From JANWHF01 sp036276235 (GTDB taxonomy: Bacteria; Planctomycetota; Phycisphaerae; Tepidisphaerales; Tepidisphaeraceae): a DNA stretch of 25,353 bases. The notes beneath the pieces were generated by a model. The model had not been told where the DNA came from. It made no database searches and saw nothing but the letters and a program-made list of their open reading frames with translations. The DNA is taken from the NCBI GenBank assembly GCA_036276235.1, contig DATBDZ010000145.1, positions 1-25,353 on the forward strand, in the 5' to 3' direction. This document shows positions 7,765 to 15,362 of this stretch, one piece after another (the first letter of the stretch is position 1; every line of letters starts with the position of its first letter). Position numbers and translations under genes: made by a program.

Positions 7765-8580
7765 TTGCAACAATCGATCTTGATCTCGCCCCTGGTTGAC
7801 GCTCGTCCATTCGAGGCGTTCACCGCCGGCCACGTGCCGGGTGCGGCGAGCTTTCCTTTGGAAGAGTTGGCGGAGCGGTTTCATGAGCTTCCGGTGCGCG
7901 AGGCGGCACTTCGTGTGATGGACTCGGACGCGGCGCGAGCCAGCCGCGCGGCGGCGCTGCTCGAGACTCGCGGGCACGCGGTGTCGATCGTTTCGTTTGA
8001 TTGCAATGCGCTGACAGAGATTGGCCCGCCGACCGTTCGGCTCTGGCAGCCCAATCCATTTCTAGTCGAGGCGTTGGATCGAATTGCATCAATCCGCCCG
8101 ACTACGTCGAATCGGCGCGCCTTGGATATCGCCAGCGGCAGCGGGCGCGATGCCGTTTACCTGGCGATGGCGGGATACGACGTCGAGGCGATCGATCTGC
8201 TTCCCGATGCACTGGCGAAGGCTTCCGATCTCGCGCGGCGCTGCGGCGTAAGCATCACAACACATGTTGCTGATTTAGAACGTGACGTAACTTTGCCAGA
8301 CCGCAAATATGATCTCATCGTCATCTTTCGATATTTGCAGCGCAGCCTGTTTCCGGCAATTCGGGATGCCGTCGCTCCTGGCGGCTTTGTAGTCTACGAA
8401 ACATTCCACGAGCGGAATCTGACAACCGGCCGGCGACCGCGCTCGCCGGCGCATCTGCTGCGGACCGGTGAGCTGCTTGCGGCATTTGAGGGATTTGAGG
8501 TCGTTATCGCGCGAGACGCAGTCGAGCGCAAGGGGCGTTTCTTTTCGCACCTACTCGCACGTCAATGTGAATCCGGTTAA
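7765..8580 (+). CDS. Degenerate rhodanese-like domain fused to a class I SAM-dependent methyltransferase
   Basis: This 271-residue cytoplasmic protein has two parts. Residues 1-72 resemble the later two thirds of a rhodanese domain (VDARPFEAFTAGHVPGAASF, then a helix ending RAAALL). The catalytic cysteine position is Asp53 (VMDSDAARAS), so sulfur transfer should not occur. Residues about 110-265 form a Rossmann methyltransferase with motif I LDIASGSGRDAVYLA near 119-134 and the acidic motif II EAIDLLP, most like TehB-type enzymes. The substrate is unknown. The start is uncertain: TTG 7765 is the first usable codon after an in-frame stop inside the adjacent repeat, there is no ribosome-binding site, and the first strand and helix of rhodanese are missing. 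The repeat may have replaced the original 5' end. Confidence 0.82.
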   Translation: MQQSILISPLVDARPFEAFTAGHVPGAASFPLEELAERFHELPVREAALRVMDSDAARASRAAALLETRGHAVSIVSFDCNALTEIGPPTVRLWQPNPFLVEALDRIASIRPTTSNRRALDIASGSGRDAVYLAMAGYDVEAIDLLPDALAKASDLARRCGVSITTHVADLERDVTLPDRKYDLIVIFRYLQRSLFPAIRDAVAPGGFVVYETFHERNLTTGRRPRSPAHLLRTGELLAAFEGFEVVIARDAVERKGRFFSHLLARQCESG

Positions 8581-8695
8581 GCTCGCAGTTTCCGCTTGTG
8601 CAAAGGCGGCTGAATGTCTAGCGTTGTAAAGCTTCAGATCGCCAGCCAATCAGAAGTCACCGGGCAATCGATCATCAGGCGTTTTGGTTTTGAAC

Positions 8696-10186
8696 ATGAC
8701 GTACACGGCCAGCGCCCAACAACCTGAGCGCGCTCCGACCGTTCCCAAACGGTCGGAAACGCTGATCGTCCCCGTGCATCGGCAGGCGCGGTGGATTTTG
8801 CCATTGGGGTTCTTTCTGGTCTTGACAAGCTTGGTGATCGGGCTGTGGCGCGCCGAGCTGCGTCTGGACGATGGCCTGTCCAGTCGTTCGCCGGCCTGGG
8901 TTTTGTGGGGCGGTCTGGGAAGCTCAATCGCGCTGACGACGGCGATCGCGCTGGTCCTGTGGCAGCGCGATATCGAGCAGGCGCAGGCGCGGCAACATCT
9001 GGCGGCGCTGGAATCTTTGCACGCGACTACGACTGCCATCAGCCGCGATATTCACTCGCCGAAAGTGGTGCTCAGGGAGCTGGCCGAGTCAGCGCGCGCG
9101 CTTCTTGGGATGGACGAGGCGGGCATCCTGTTATTGGATCGGGCTTCCGATGTGCTGATAGTCGCCGCCGCCGCGAGCCCCAGAACGCCGACACGTCTCC
9201 CGATACTCTCGCTGGACCAATCGCCGATTTGTCGTGCCGCCGTCACGAACGGCAAGATTGTGCTGCTGGAAGATGTGAGCCGCTGGACAGGGCCGATCAA
9301 TCGAGAGATGGCAAGCGAGCACAATGTGGGGAGCCTGTTGCTGATCCCTCTTGAGCCGGGCGGCGAGCGTGTCGGGTTGCTTGCGATGGGCTCCGCAAAG
9401 CCGCGCAAGTTCACCAGCTCGGATCGCCGGCTGGCGGAGCTTTTAGGCGCGCAGGCGGCGGCGATTCTCGCCAACTCGCGCCTCCTCGATCAAACGCGCA
9501 GCGATGCCGAAGCCAAGGCGATGCTGCTCAGCGAGCTGAATCATCGGGTCAAGAATAATCTGGCCGCGATTATCGGGCTGTTGTCGATGGGAGAGCCGCA
9601 ACTGGCCGAGCCGTCGCGGCGTTGGATCGAGCGCGTGGTCGAGCGCGTTCGCGCGATGGCGGAGGCCCACGAGTTGTTTGCCGGAGGTAGCCAGGTCGCC
9701 AGCCTTTCTGATCTGGTGCATCGAATGCTTCCATCGCTCACGGCGGTGGGGCGCGGAAATGTCTCCATTGATGTTCGCCTGGGCACGGATATTCGGCTGA
9801 CGCCGAAGATGGCGGTCGCCCTGGGCATGGCGCTCCATGAGCTCTGCTTCAACGCGATCGTCCATGGCCTGCCTGATGGCGGCGCGGTGACGATTCGGTC
9901 GCTCATGATCGCGTCCAATAAAATCGCCATCGACGTGCAGGACAACGGGCGTGGCCTCGGCGGCGCATCCCCGAGCAGCGGCACCGGGCTGGGACTGAAG
10001 CTGGTGGAAGGTCTGGTTCAGCGCGAGCTGCGCGGGAGTTTTCAGATCTCGCCGGCCGATGGCGGTGGCACTCGGGCCACAATAGAAATCACCGCCGACG
10101 CGTTAGATGTCCACGCTATGGATAAGGGAACCATGGACAAAGTTAGCGATCCTACGGGGAATACCTCAGCGCGGGAACTTGCATGA
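8696..10186 (+). CDS. Membrane sensor histidine kinase (GAF, HisKA_2/HWE-type)
   Basis: This 496-residue kinase phosphorylates a partner response regulator. Two membrane segments (about 33-51 and 67-89) enclose a very short outside loop, so sensing is probably cytoplasmic or in the membrane. A GAF domain spans about 115-260. The phosphoacceptor is His283 in LLSELNHRVKNNLAAIIGLL, the HisKA_2 signature. The ATPase domain shows ALHELCFNAIVHG with Asn386, DNGRG with Asp416, and GTGLGLKLVEGLV. ATG 8696 is chosen over a TTG at 8684; neither has a strong ribosome-binding site. The stop overlaps the start of the REC-ANTAR gene (ATGA), so the two are translationally coupled and almost certainly a cognate pair. 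The signal is not evident from the sequence. Confidence 0.93.
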   Translation: MTYTASAQQPERAPTVPKRSETLIVPVHRQARWILPLGFFLVLTSLVIGLWRAELRLDDGLSSRSPAWVLWGGLGSSIALTTAIALVLWQRDIEQAQARQHLAALESLHATTTAISRDIHSPKVVLRELAESARALLGMDEAGILLLDRASDVLIVAAAASPRTPTRLPILSLDQSPICRAAVTNGKIVLLEDVSRWTGPINREMASEHNVGSLLLIPLEPGGERVGLLAMGSAKPRKFTSSDRRLAELLGAQAAAILANSRLLDQTRSDAEAKAMLLSELNHRVKNNLAAIIGLLSMGEPQLAEPSRRWIERVVERVRAMAEAHELFAGGSQVASLSDLVHRMLPSLTAVGRGNVSIDVRLGTDIRLTPKMAVALGMALHELCFNAIVHGLPDGGAVTIRSLMIASNKIAIDVQDNGRGLGGASPSSGTGLGLKLVEGLVQRELRGSFQISPADGGGTRATIEITADALDVHAMDKGTMDKVSDPTGNTSARELA

Positions 10187-10797
10187 CTCAGGCCGATCCA
10201 ACTCAAAAGCATTTGAGCGTGATGATTGTTGAAGATGAAACGCTCGTGGGCCTCGGTCTCAAGGCCCAACTCGAGAAGCTGGGCCACGAAGTGGTGGGGC
10301 AGGCGTCGTCGTCGGCGGACGCAGTTTTGATGTTCGCCTCGGCACATCCCGATATCGTGCTGCTGGATATCCGGCTGGATTCGATCGATGGAATCGATCT
10401 GGCGGGTCAGCTTCTCAAGCAACGCCGCTGCCCGATGGTGATTATCAGCGCGTTCAGTGACAAAGCACTCGTGGATCGCGCTGCGGCCGCGGGTGTCTTC
10501 GGATATCTCATCAAGCCCGTTTCCACCGAAGCCCTGGCGGCACAAATCGAAATCGCCGTCAGCAGGTTCGAGGAGCAGGACCGCCTGCAACGGCAGAACG
10601 ATCAATTAACCCAAACCCTCGAGACGCGCAAGCTCGTCGAGCGCGCCAAGGGGATCTTCATGAAGCGATTGAATCTGGACGAATCCGAAGCGCACAAAAG
10701 GCTTCAACAGGAAAGCCAGAAACGCCGCCTGAGCATGCCAGATTTGGCGCGGCGGATTATTGAATCGGAAGAGTTGCTGGGGGGCGGGCAGCCGTGA
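10183..10797 (+). CDS. Response regulator with REC and ANTAR (RNA-binding antiterminator) domains
   Basis: This 204-residue regulator is of the AmiR/NasT/EutV type, which binds paired hairpins in nascent mRNA to stop transcription termination. The receiver domain (about 10-125) has the acidic pair Glu17/Asp18, phosphoacceptor Asp62 (LLDIRL), Ser89 and Lys111 (KPVS). A coiled-coil linker spans about 126-147. ANTAR follows at about 143-196 with RKLVERAKGIFMKRLNLDE and the MPDLARRIIE end. Start and stop overlap with the upstream kinase gene, matching the known pairing of HisKA_2 kinases with ANTAR regulators. The target RNA is not adjacent in any form I can identify. All expected receiver residues are present. 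Confidence 0.95.
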   Translation: MTQADPTQKHLSVMIVEDETLVGLGLKAQLEKLGHEVVGQASSSADAVLMFASAHPDIVLLDIRLDSIDGIDLAGQLLKQRRCPMVIISAFSDKALVDRAAAAGVFGYLIKPVSTEALAAQIEIAVSRFEEQDRLQRQNDQLTQTLETRKLVERAKGIFMKRLNLDESEAHKRLQQESQKRRLSMPDLARRIIESEELLGGGQP

Positions 10798-10840
10798 GTG
10801 GATCAATTTGCGCGGTTCGTCGCGACTATGGCGACTTCAC

Positions 10841-10880
10841 GTAGGGTGGGATTTATCCGCCGCGGTTGCCGCGGCCCGGA
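10841..10880. repeat. Single GTAGGG-family repeat copy with hairpin
   Basis: GTAGGGTGGGATTTATCCGC is followed by CCGCGG-TTG-CCGCGG, which can form a hairpin. The first part is nearly the same as the right arm at 17013-17035. It sits between the convergent genes ending at 10797 and 10914. Confidence 0.5.
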
Positions 10881-10913
10881 AGGAAGACCCCAAGCGATGA
10901 AAGTCCGGGCCTC

Positions 10914-11183
10914 TCACGACCGTTTTACCCCAAGCAGCAACCGCGCGATGCGGCGCAGGCGTTGTGTCCCCAGCGATGGGAAACACATCGTCTCCTTCTC
11001 CCGCTCGTGCAACCAATCGACGATCGCCTGCTCGTCCGCGCCTTCGCGAATGAGCGCGGCCAGCGGTTCAACATAAACATCGTACGCCCCGCGTGCATCA
11101 CGCCGGGCGGCATCGTGCGGGTCCCACTCTTCGAGCAGGATCTTCGCGATCGCTTTGCCAGTTTCGTCAAACGAATCGGACAT
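10914..11183 (-). CDS. Small conserved-type protein of unknown function
   Basis: This 89-residue soluble protein contains AIAKILLEEWDPHDAARRDA, GAYDVYVEPLAALIREGADE and IVDWLHEREKETM. The pattern of a WDP motif, then a YD.Y segment, then a REGA..E.I..WL helix recurs in small bacterial proteins of unknown role, as far as I recall, which favours a real gene. I prefer ATG 11183 (MSDSFDETG) over a GTG at 11258, because the extra N-terminal residues look unlike the family. Neither has a good ribosome-binding site. It is convergent with the ANTAR regulator gene. Plus-strand frames over the same bases lack any such pattern. Confidence 0.6.
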   Translation of the reverse strand: MSDSFDETGKAIAKILLEEWDPHDAARRDARGAYDVYVEPLAALIREGADEQAIVDWLHEREKETMCFPSLGTQRLRRIARLLLGVKRS

Positions 11184-11299
11184 CGAGCGAAGGATATGGA
11201 CGATGCCGTCAAGCTTCCAGCTGTGGGTCCTACGGTCATCCCAAAGCGCCCAAATCACGTCCGATTACGCGGTTGCTGGCGCGCCAGAAGTGGCTTTGC

Positions 11300-11328
11300 T
11301 TGACAGGTTTTAGGGGGTCTGTTAGTTT
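11300..11328 (+). promoter_or_regulatory. Possible promoter for the exported-protein gene
   Basis: A perfect TTGACA (11300-11305) is followed after 17 bases by TAGTTT (11323-11328), which matches the -10 consensus at only three of six positions. It would give a leader of about 160 bases containing the hairpin at 11360-11389. Confidence 0.35.
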
Positions 11329-11359
11329 CCCAAAGCCCGCCAGCAGCACGCGTGGACCG

Positions 11360-11389
11360 GGGTGGGCGCTGGGCTAAGATGCCCCACCC
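11360..11389 (+). other. GC-rich hairpin in the leader of the exported-protein gene
   Basis: GGGTGGG (11360-11366) pairs with CCCACCC (11383-11389) around a 16-base loop. It could be a regulatory stem or part of a dispersed repeat. There is no T-run. Confidence 0.3.
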
Positions 11390-11492
11390 GCCGGCGGAGC
11401 AATCCGGATTCATGCACTGGCAACGGCGTAGTACCACCGGGCGGCAGTCCCGGCGCAAACGTCCTCATAAACGAGCCGCGGAGAAACCACCC

Positions 11493-12632
11493 TTGAGCAA
11501 GCACTTCCAGAGTTATTGGTTGGGGACTGGCTTGATCGTCGCCTGGTGCCTCTGCGGCGCCAATTCCGCTTTCGCACAGAGCGTGTTGCGGCCATCAGTC
11601 ATCACCTCAAATAATGCCGCTGCAGCCAAGAACGAAATCGATACGTTCGTGCGCGATCGCCTCAATGAGTTAAAGGCGGGGACGGATGTTCAGCGTGCCC
11701 GCGATGGCCTGACTCAGCCGCCGGCACGGCGCGATGCTTCTCCCAGCTTCCAGGATGCGTACGCGACTTCGGTTGCCGCGCAGGTGAGTGCGTTGGGGCT
11801 GGATACCGACTCAAATCTCCGCACGCGGCTCAACGCGGCCATCGTCGTCGAAGCGGTGTCGCGCAGCGCGAATGTTGCCGCGCCTAATACGCGCATGGCG
11901 AAGTTGATCCTTGCATTCATCAAGGACCAATCCGAACCCGTCGCCCTGTGGGGCATTAAGGGCGCGGAAGGAATCATCCCCGCGATGCTCGTCAGCGGCG
12001 AAGATACCAAGGACATCTGCAACGCGATCATCGCCGCCGTTAAAGCGCACCCCGAAAGCGGTTTTATCGCCGAGGACGCCTACCGCGCCATGATGATCGA
12101 CGTCCAGCGACTCACCCCGGTCGGCCCCAAGCAGCCGGCCATTACGATTGCGATGCTCAAGTCATACGTCCCTTATGCCATTGCACTGTATGAGTATCGC
12201 GCGGGTCTTTACAAAGCAGGCATCCCCGCCGCGCCGAATGCAGACACCAGCGCTTCCGTCTTTTTCTCACTGACCAAGGTATGGGGTTCGATGAATTTTG
12301 CACAACAGGCGCAGGTGCTCAATCTCATCGTGGCTGCTGCCAGCGGGGCTTGCGGACAAATCAATCAAGTTGACCTTGCCAAACACCCGGAACAACCTGA
12401 GCAACTGACCGGCGTTGCTCGTGGCAGCGGCATGGCAATCGGCCAGATTCCTGATGCCGTTAAGGATCCAAAGATTCTAAAGGCCGCCAAGGACCTTGCG
12501 AACATCTCCTCGAACACGCCTCAACCGCAGGTCGAAGAGGCTGTCAAACAGCTCGACGATGCGGTGAAGTCCAAGTACCCCGCAACTGTCCATAGCTTTG
12601 CCGGTCCCGCCCAACAGACGACCAGTCGTTAA
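11493..12632 (+). CDS. Exported protein of unknown function
   Basis: The start chosen is TTG 11493, because GGAGA lies about eight bases upstream and the resulting 379-residue protein begins with a proper Sec signal peptide (LSKHFQSYWLGTGLIVAWCL, cleavage near SAFA-QS). Starting earlier at GTG 11352 would add 47 Arg/Lys-rich residues before the signal, which is implausible. The mature protein is largely helical and Ala-rich, with no motif I recognise. Residues about 125-160 (GIKGAEGIIPAMLVSGEDTK) look like a HEAT-type or helical bundle segment. A short gap of 31 bases separates it from the peptide-binding protein gene, so it may share that transcript, but nothing links the functions directly. 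Confidence 0.78.
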   Translation: MSKHFQSYWLGTGLIVAWCLCGANSAFAQSVLRPSVITSNNAAAAKNEIDTFVRDRLNELKAGTDVQRARDGLTQPPARRDASPSFQDAYATSVAAQVSALGLDTDSNLRTRLNAAIVVEAVSRSANVAAPNTRMAKLILAFIKDQSEPVALWGIKGAEGIIPAMLVSGEDTKDICNAIIAAVKAHPESGFIAEDAYRAMMIDVQRLTPVGPKQPAITIAMLKSYVPYAIALYEYRAGLYKAGIPAAPNADTSASVFFSLTKVWGSMNFAQQAQVLNLIVAAASGACGQINQVDLAKHPEQPEQLTGVARGSGMAIGQIPDAVKDPKILKAAKDLANISSNTPQPQVEEAVKQLDDAVKSKYPATVHSFAGPAQQTTSR

Positions 12633-12663
12633 TGAAAGCGTTGATTCCCGCCGGCTGCGGCCC

Positions 12664-14334
12664 ATGCTCCGACTTGCCGTCATTCCGATCGCTTTGATCC
12701 TGCTGCTGGCGGGAGCGATGGTCTGGTCGGGCGGCGGCACCCAACAACGGGCCGATTTCTCCTATATCGATCGCGGCGAAGTCAGCACGCTCGATCCCAA
12801 TCGCATGTCCTGGACGCAGGACATTCGCGTCGGCTACGCGCTGTGGGAAGGCCTTTACACGCTCGACCCGGTCACGCTCGATGCCATCCCCGGCTGCGCC
12901 TTTCCGATCGACATCAGCGCCGACAAAACGGTTTACACCTTCCACATCCGCCCCGAGGCTCGATGGAGCAATGGCAAGCCGGTCGTCGCAAGTAATTTCA
13001 TCTTCGCCTGGCGGCGGATGCTTGAAGAGCCGGGCGATTACACTTATTTGCTCCACTACATCAAGGGGGCCAAGGAATTCGAGGACGCGTTTGCAGCCGA
13101 CGAACCGGGAAAACCCGCCGACTTCTCAAAGGTGGAGGCGATCGAGGTCAATCCGCAGACGTTGCGCGTGACGCTGCTTCATCCAGTCGCGTTCTTTCCC
13201 GATATCTGCGCGTTTCCTCCCTGCTTTCCGCTTAATCGCGAATCAATGCAGGAATATCTGGATGTTCCTACAGTCAAGAAGAGCGGCGCTATTCATGAGA
13301 ATTACAAGAAAACGTTCACCCGCGCCGGCGCGCTGGTAACCAACGGCGCCTACATGCTGAAAGACTGGCAATTCCGCCGCCGCATGCGCTTCGAAGCCAA
13401 TCCCTATTACTGGGATCGCGCGAATGTGAAATCCAAAGTCATCGACAAAATCAGCTCCGACGACCTTTCCTGGAGCTACGAGATGTTCGCCAGCGGCGGC
13501 GTCGATTGGATCACCGATCTGTCCGGCGACACCGCTTCGGAGCTTTTCGCCCGCCACGATCCGGATCTTCACGTCTTCCCCGCGTTTGGCACATATTTCT
13601 ACTCATTCAACTGCAACGAAAAGCTCAATGACGGGAAGCCCAACCCTTTTTTTGATGTGCGCGTGCGCCAGGCTTTTACGCTCGCGGTAAACAAACAAAC
13701 GATCGTTGACATCACGCGGCTGGGCGAGCTGCCGAGCGATAATTACATTCCGCTGGGCGCCTTTACCGGCTACCCGGCGCCTCATGGACTGTCGATGGAT
13801 GTCGCCCGCGCGCAGCGTCTGCTGGCTGCCGCCGGATATCCGGGCGGCAAAGGATTTCCGCAAACCTCGCTCCTGTTCAACAACGAAGCCAACCATGCCC
13901 AGATCGCGCAAAGCGTTCGCAATCAATGGCTGGAGAATCTTGGCATCGACGTGCGGCTGGAAGGAATGGAGATCAAGGTCTACCGCGACAAGCTGCACAC
14001 CAAGGACTACGCCGTCGGCCGCGCGAGCTGGTTCGGCGATTACAACGATCCTTCGACTTTCACCGACAAATACAAAAAGGATTCGGGCAACAACGATTCC
14101 AACTGGCTGAATGACAAATATCAAAGCCTCTGCGAAAAGGCGGATGTCGAGCCGGATGCCATGAAGCGGCTGGCTATCTTCGCCCAGGCCGAGAAGGTTC
14201 TGCTGGATGAAGCGCCGATCCTTCCGCTGTTTACATATGTGAACGCGTATGTCTTCCGCGATCGGCAGGTCAAAGGGCTTCCGCTCAATATCCGCTCGAT
14301 GGAAATGTATAAATCGATTCAGGTGGTCCGCTGA
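12664..14334 (+). CDS. oppA: Peptide ABC transporter substrate-binding protein (SBP_bac_5, OppA-like)
   Basis: This 556-residue extracytoplasmic receptor captures oligopeptides or similar ligands for the permeases encoded next. Family hallmarks are YALWEGLYTLDP and VYTFHIRPEARWSNGKPVVASNFIFAWRR (shown in pieces near residues 58-66 and 95-125). The C-terminal half has the expected VRQAFTLAVNKQTIVD and FGDYNDPSTFTDKY. Residues 1-25 form one hydrophobic segment (LRLAVIPIALILLLAGAMV) with no lipobox cysteine, so the protein is likely anchored by an uncleaved helix or cleaved by signal peptidase I. A TTG at 12598 would extend it by 22 residues and overlap the previous gene; ATG 12664 is preferred. 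The ligand is inferred only from family. Stop and next start are four bases apart. Confidence 0.93.
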   Translation: MLRLAVIPIALILLLAGAMVWSGGGTQQRADFSYIDRGEVSTLDPNRMSWTQDIRVGYALWEGLYTLDPVTLDAIPGCAFPIDISADKTVYTFHIRPEARWSNGKPVVASNFIFAWRRMLEEPGDYTYLLHYIKGAKEFEDAFAADEPGKPADFSKVEAIEVNPQTLRVTLLHPVAFFPDICAFPPCFPLNRESMQEYLDVPTVKKSGAIHENYKKTFTRAGALVTNGAYMLKDWQFRRRMRFEANPYYWDRANVKSKVIDKISSDDLSWSYEMFASGGVDWITDLSGDTASELFARHDPDLHVFPAFGTYFYSFNCNEKLNDGKPNPFFDVRVRQAFTLAVNKQTIVDITRLGELPSDNYIPLGAFTGYPAPHGLSMDVARAQRLLAAAGYPGGKGFPQTSLLFNNEANHAQIAQSVRNQWLENLGIDVRLEGMEIKVYRDKLHTKDYAVGRASWFGDYNDPSTFTDKYKKDSGNNDSNWLNDKYQSLCEKADVEPDAMKRLAIFAQAEKVLLDEAPILPLFTYVNAYVFRDRQVKGLPLNIRSMEMYKSIQVVR

Positions 14335-14337
14335 CTC

Positions 14338-15264
14338 ATGGGCCGATTCATCGCTATCCGCGTGCTGCAGTTGCCGCTCATTCTTGCGGTGATTTATCTG
14401 TTGACGTTCGTGCTCGTCTGGGTCGCGCCGGGCGATCCGTTTACCCGCACCGATAAAAAAATCGATCCCGTCGTCATCGAAAGCATGAAGAAGAAGATGC
14501 ATGCCGAGAGCTGGCGCAGCTTCCTGGCGCATTATCCTGTGCAGATGATCAAGGGGGATTTTGGGGCGAGCCTCACCTATGACGATGTCTCGGTGACCGA
14601 CATTATCCGCGCGGGATTGCCGGTGTCGGTGAGCCTCGGGTTGCTGGCGATGGTGATCGCGGTGTATGCGGGCGTCTGCATCGGCACGCTTGCCGCCGTC
14701 TCGCGCGGCGGGCTGTTCGACTGGTTCAGCCTCTCCGTCGCATTGATCGGCATCAGCCTTCCAAGCTTCGTAATCGGCTCGGCCCTGTTCGCCCTATTCT
14801 GCGGCACTCTGCACTGGTTTCCGATCGGCTCGTGGGGCTCCTTCTCGGCAATGGTGCTACCGGGCCTCGCGCTGTCGCTAACGCCGATGGCGTACATCGC
14901 GCGCCTCACCCGCGTCTCGATGATCGACATGCTCAGCAGCGATTTCATCCGCACCGCGCGAGCCAAAGGCCTGTCCCGCGCGACCGTCATCTGGAAGCAC
15001 GGGCTGAAGAACGCGGTCCTGCCGGTCATCAGCTTCCTCGGGCCCGCGTCGGCAGCGACGTTGACCGGCTCATTCATCGTGGAAAAAGTCTTCAACATCC
15101 CCGGCCTCGGCCAGCATTTTGTGAACAGCGTGCTGAATCGCGATCAAACGCTGATCCTCGGAACGGTCATGGTCTATTCGATATTTCTATTGACGTTTAA
15201 TCTGATCGTGGACGTGGCGTATGCGTTTGTGGATCCGAGGATCGACGTAACGGCGAAACAGTGA
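14338..15264 (+). CDS. oppB: OppB/DppB-type ABC transporter permease
   Basis: This 308-residue inner-membrane permease forms half of the import channel. It has about six membrane helices, starting with LQLPLILAVIYLLTFVLVWV (residues 10-29) followed by the periplasmic APGDPF motif typical of OppB. The cytoplasmic EAA loop is RTARAKGLSRATVIWKHGLKN near residues 205-225, which docks the ATPase. The conserved family ending FIVEKVFNIPGLG and VDVAYAFVDPRI is present. A weak AGGTGG at 14321-14326 precedes ATG. It overlaps no gene, but lies four bases after the binding-protein stop. A 27-bp-armed inverted repeat follows directly, between this gene and the second permease. Confidence 0.95.
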   Translation: MGRFIAIRVLQLPLILAVIYLLTFVLVWVAPGDPFTRTDKKIDPVVIESMKKKMHAESWRSFLAHYPVQMIKGDFGASLTYDDVSVTDIIRAGLPVSVSLGLLAMVIAVYAGVCIGTLAAVSRGGLFDWFSLSVALIGISLPSFVIGSALFALFCGTLHWFPIGSWGSFSAMVLPGLALSLTPMAYIARLTRVSMIDMLSSDFIRTARAKGLSRATVIWKHGLKNAVLPVISFLGPASAATLTGSFIVEKVFNIPGLGQHFVNSVLNRDQTLILGTVMVYSIFLLTFNLIVDVAYAFVDPRIDVTAKQ

Positions 15265-15267
15265 GAA

Positions 15268-15349
15268 TTCGTAGGGTCCGCCTTGGCGGACGTGATCGCG
15301 CGAGGTGCGCCGTTCGGCAAGCCACGTCCGCCAAGGCGGACCCTACGAA
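15268..15349. repeat. Perfect inverted repeat with 27-bp arms inside the permease operon
   Basis: The arms (15268-15294 and 15323-15349) are exact complements with a 28-base loop. Each arm contains GTAGGGTCCGCCTTGGCGGA, itself a GTCCGCC-TT-GGCGGAC hairpin. It begins four bases after the oppB stop and ends 13 bases before the oppC start. The stem could weaken translational coupling or protect the upstream mRNA from 3' decay. An in-frame GTG at 15261 allows the reading frame to run through the whole repeat. Confidence 0.9.
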
Positions 15350-15362
15350 CTTCACTTACACA

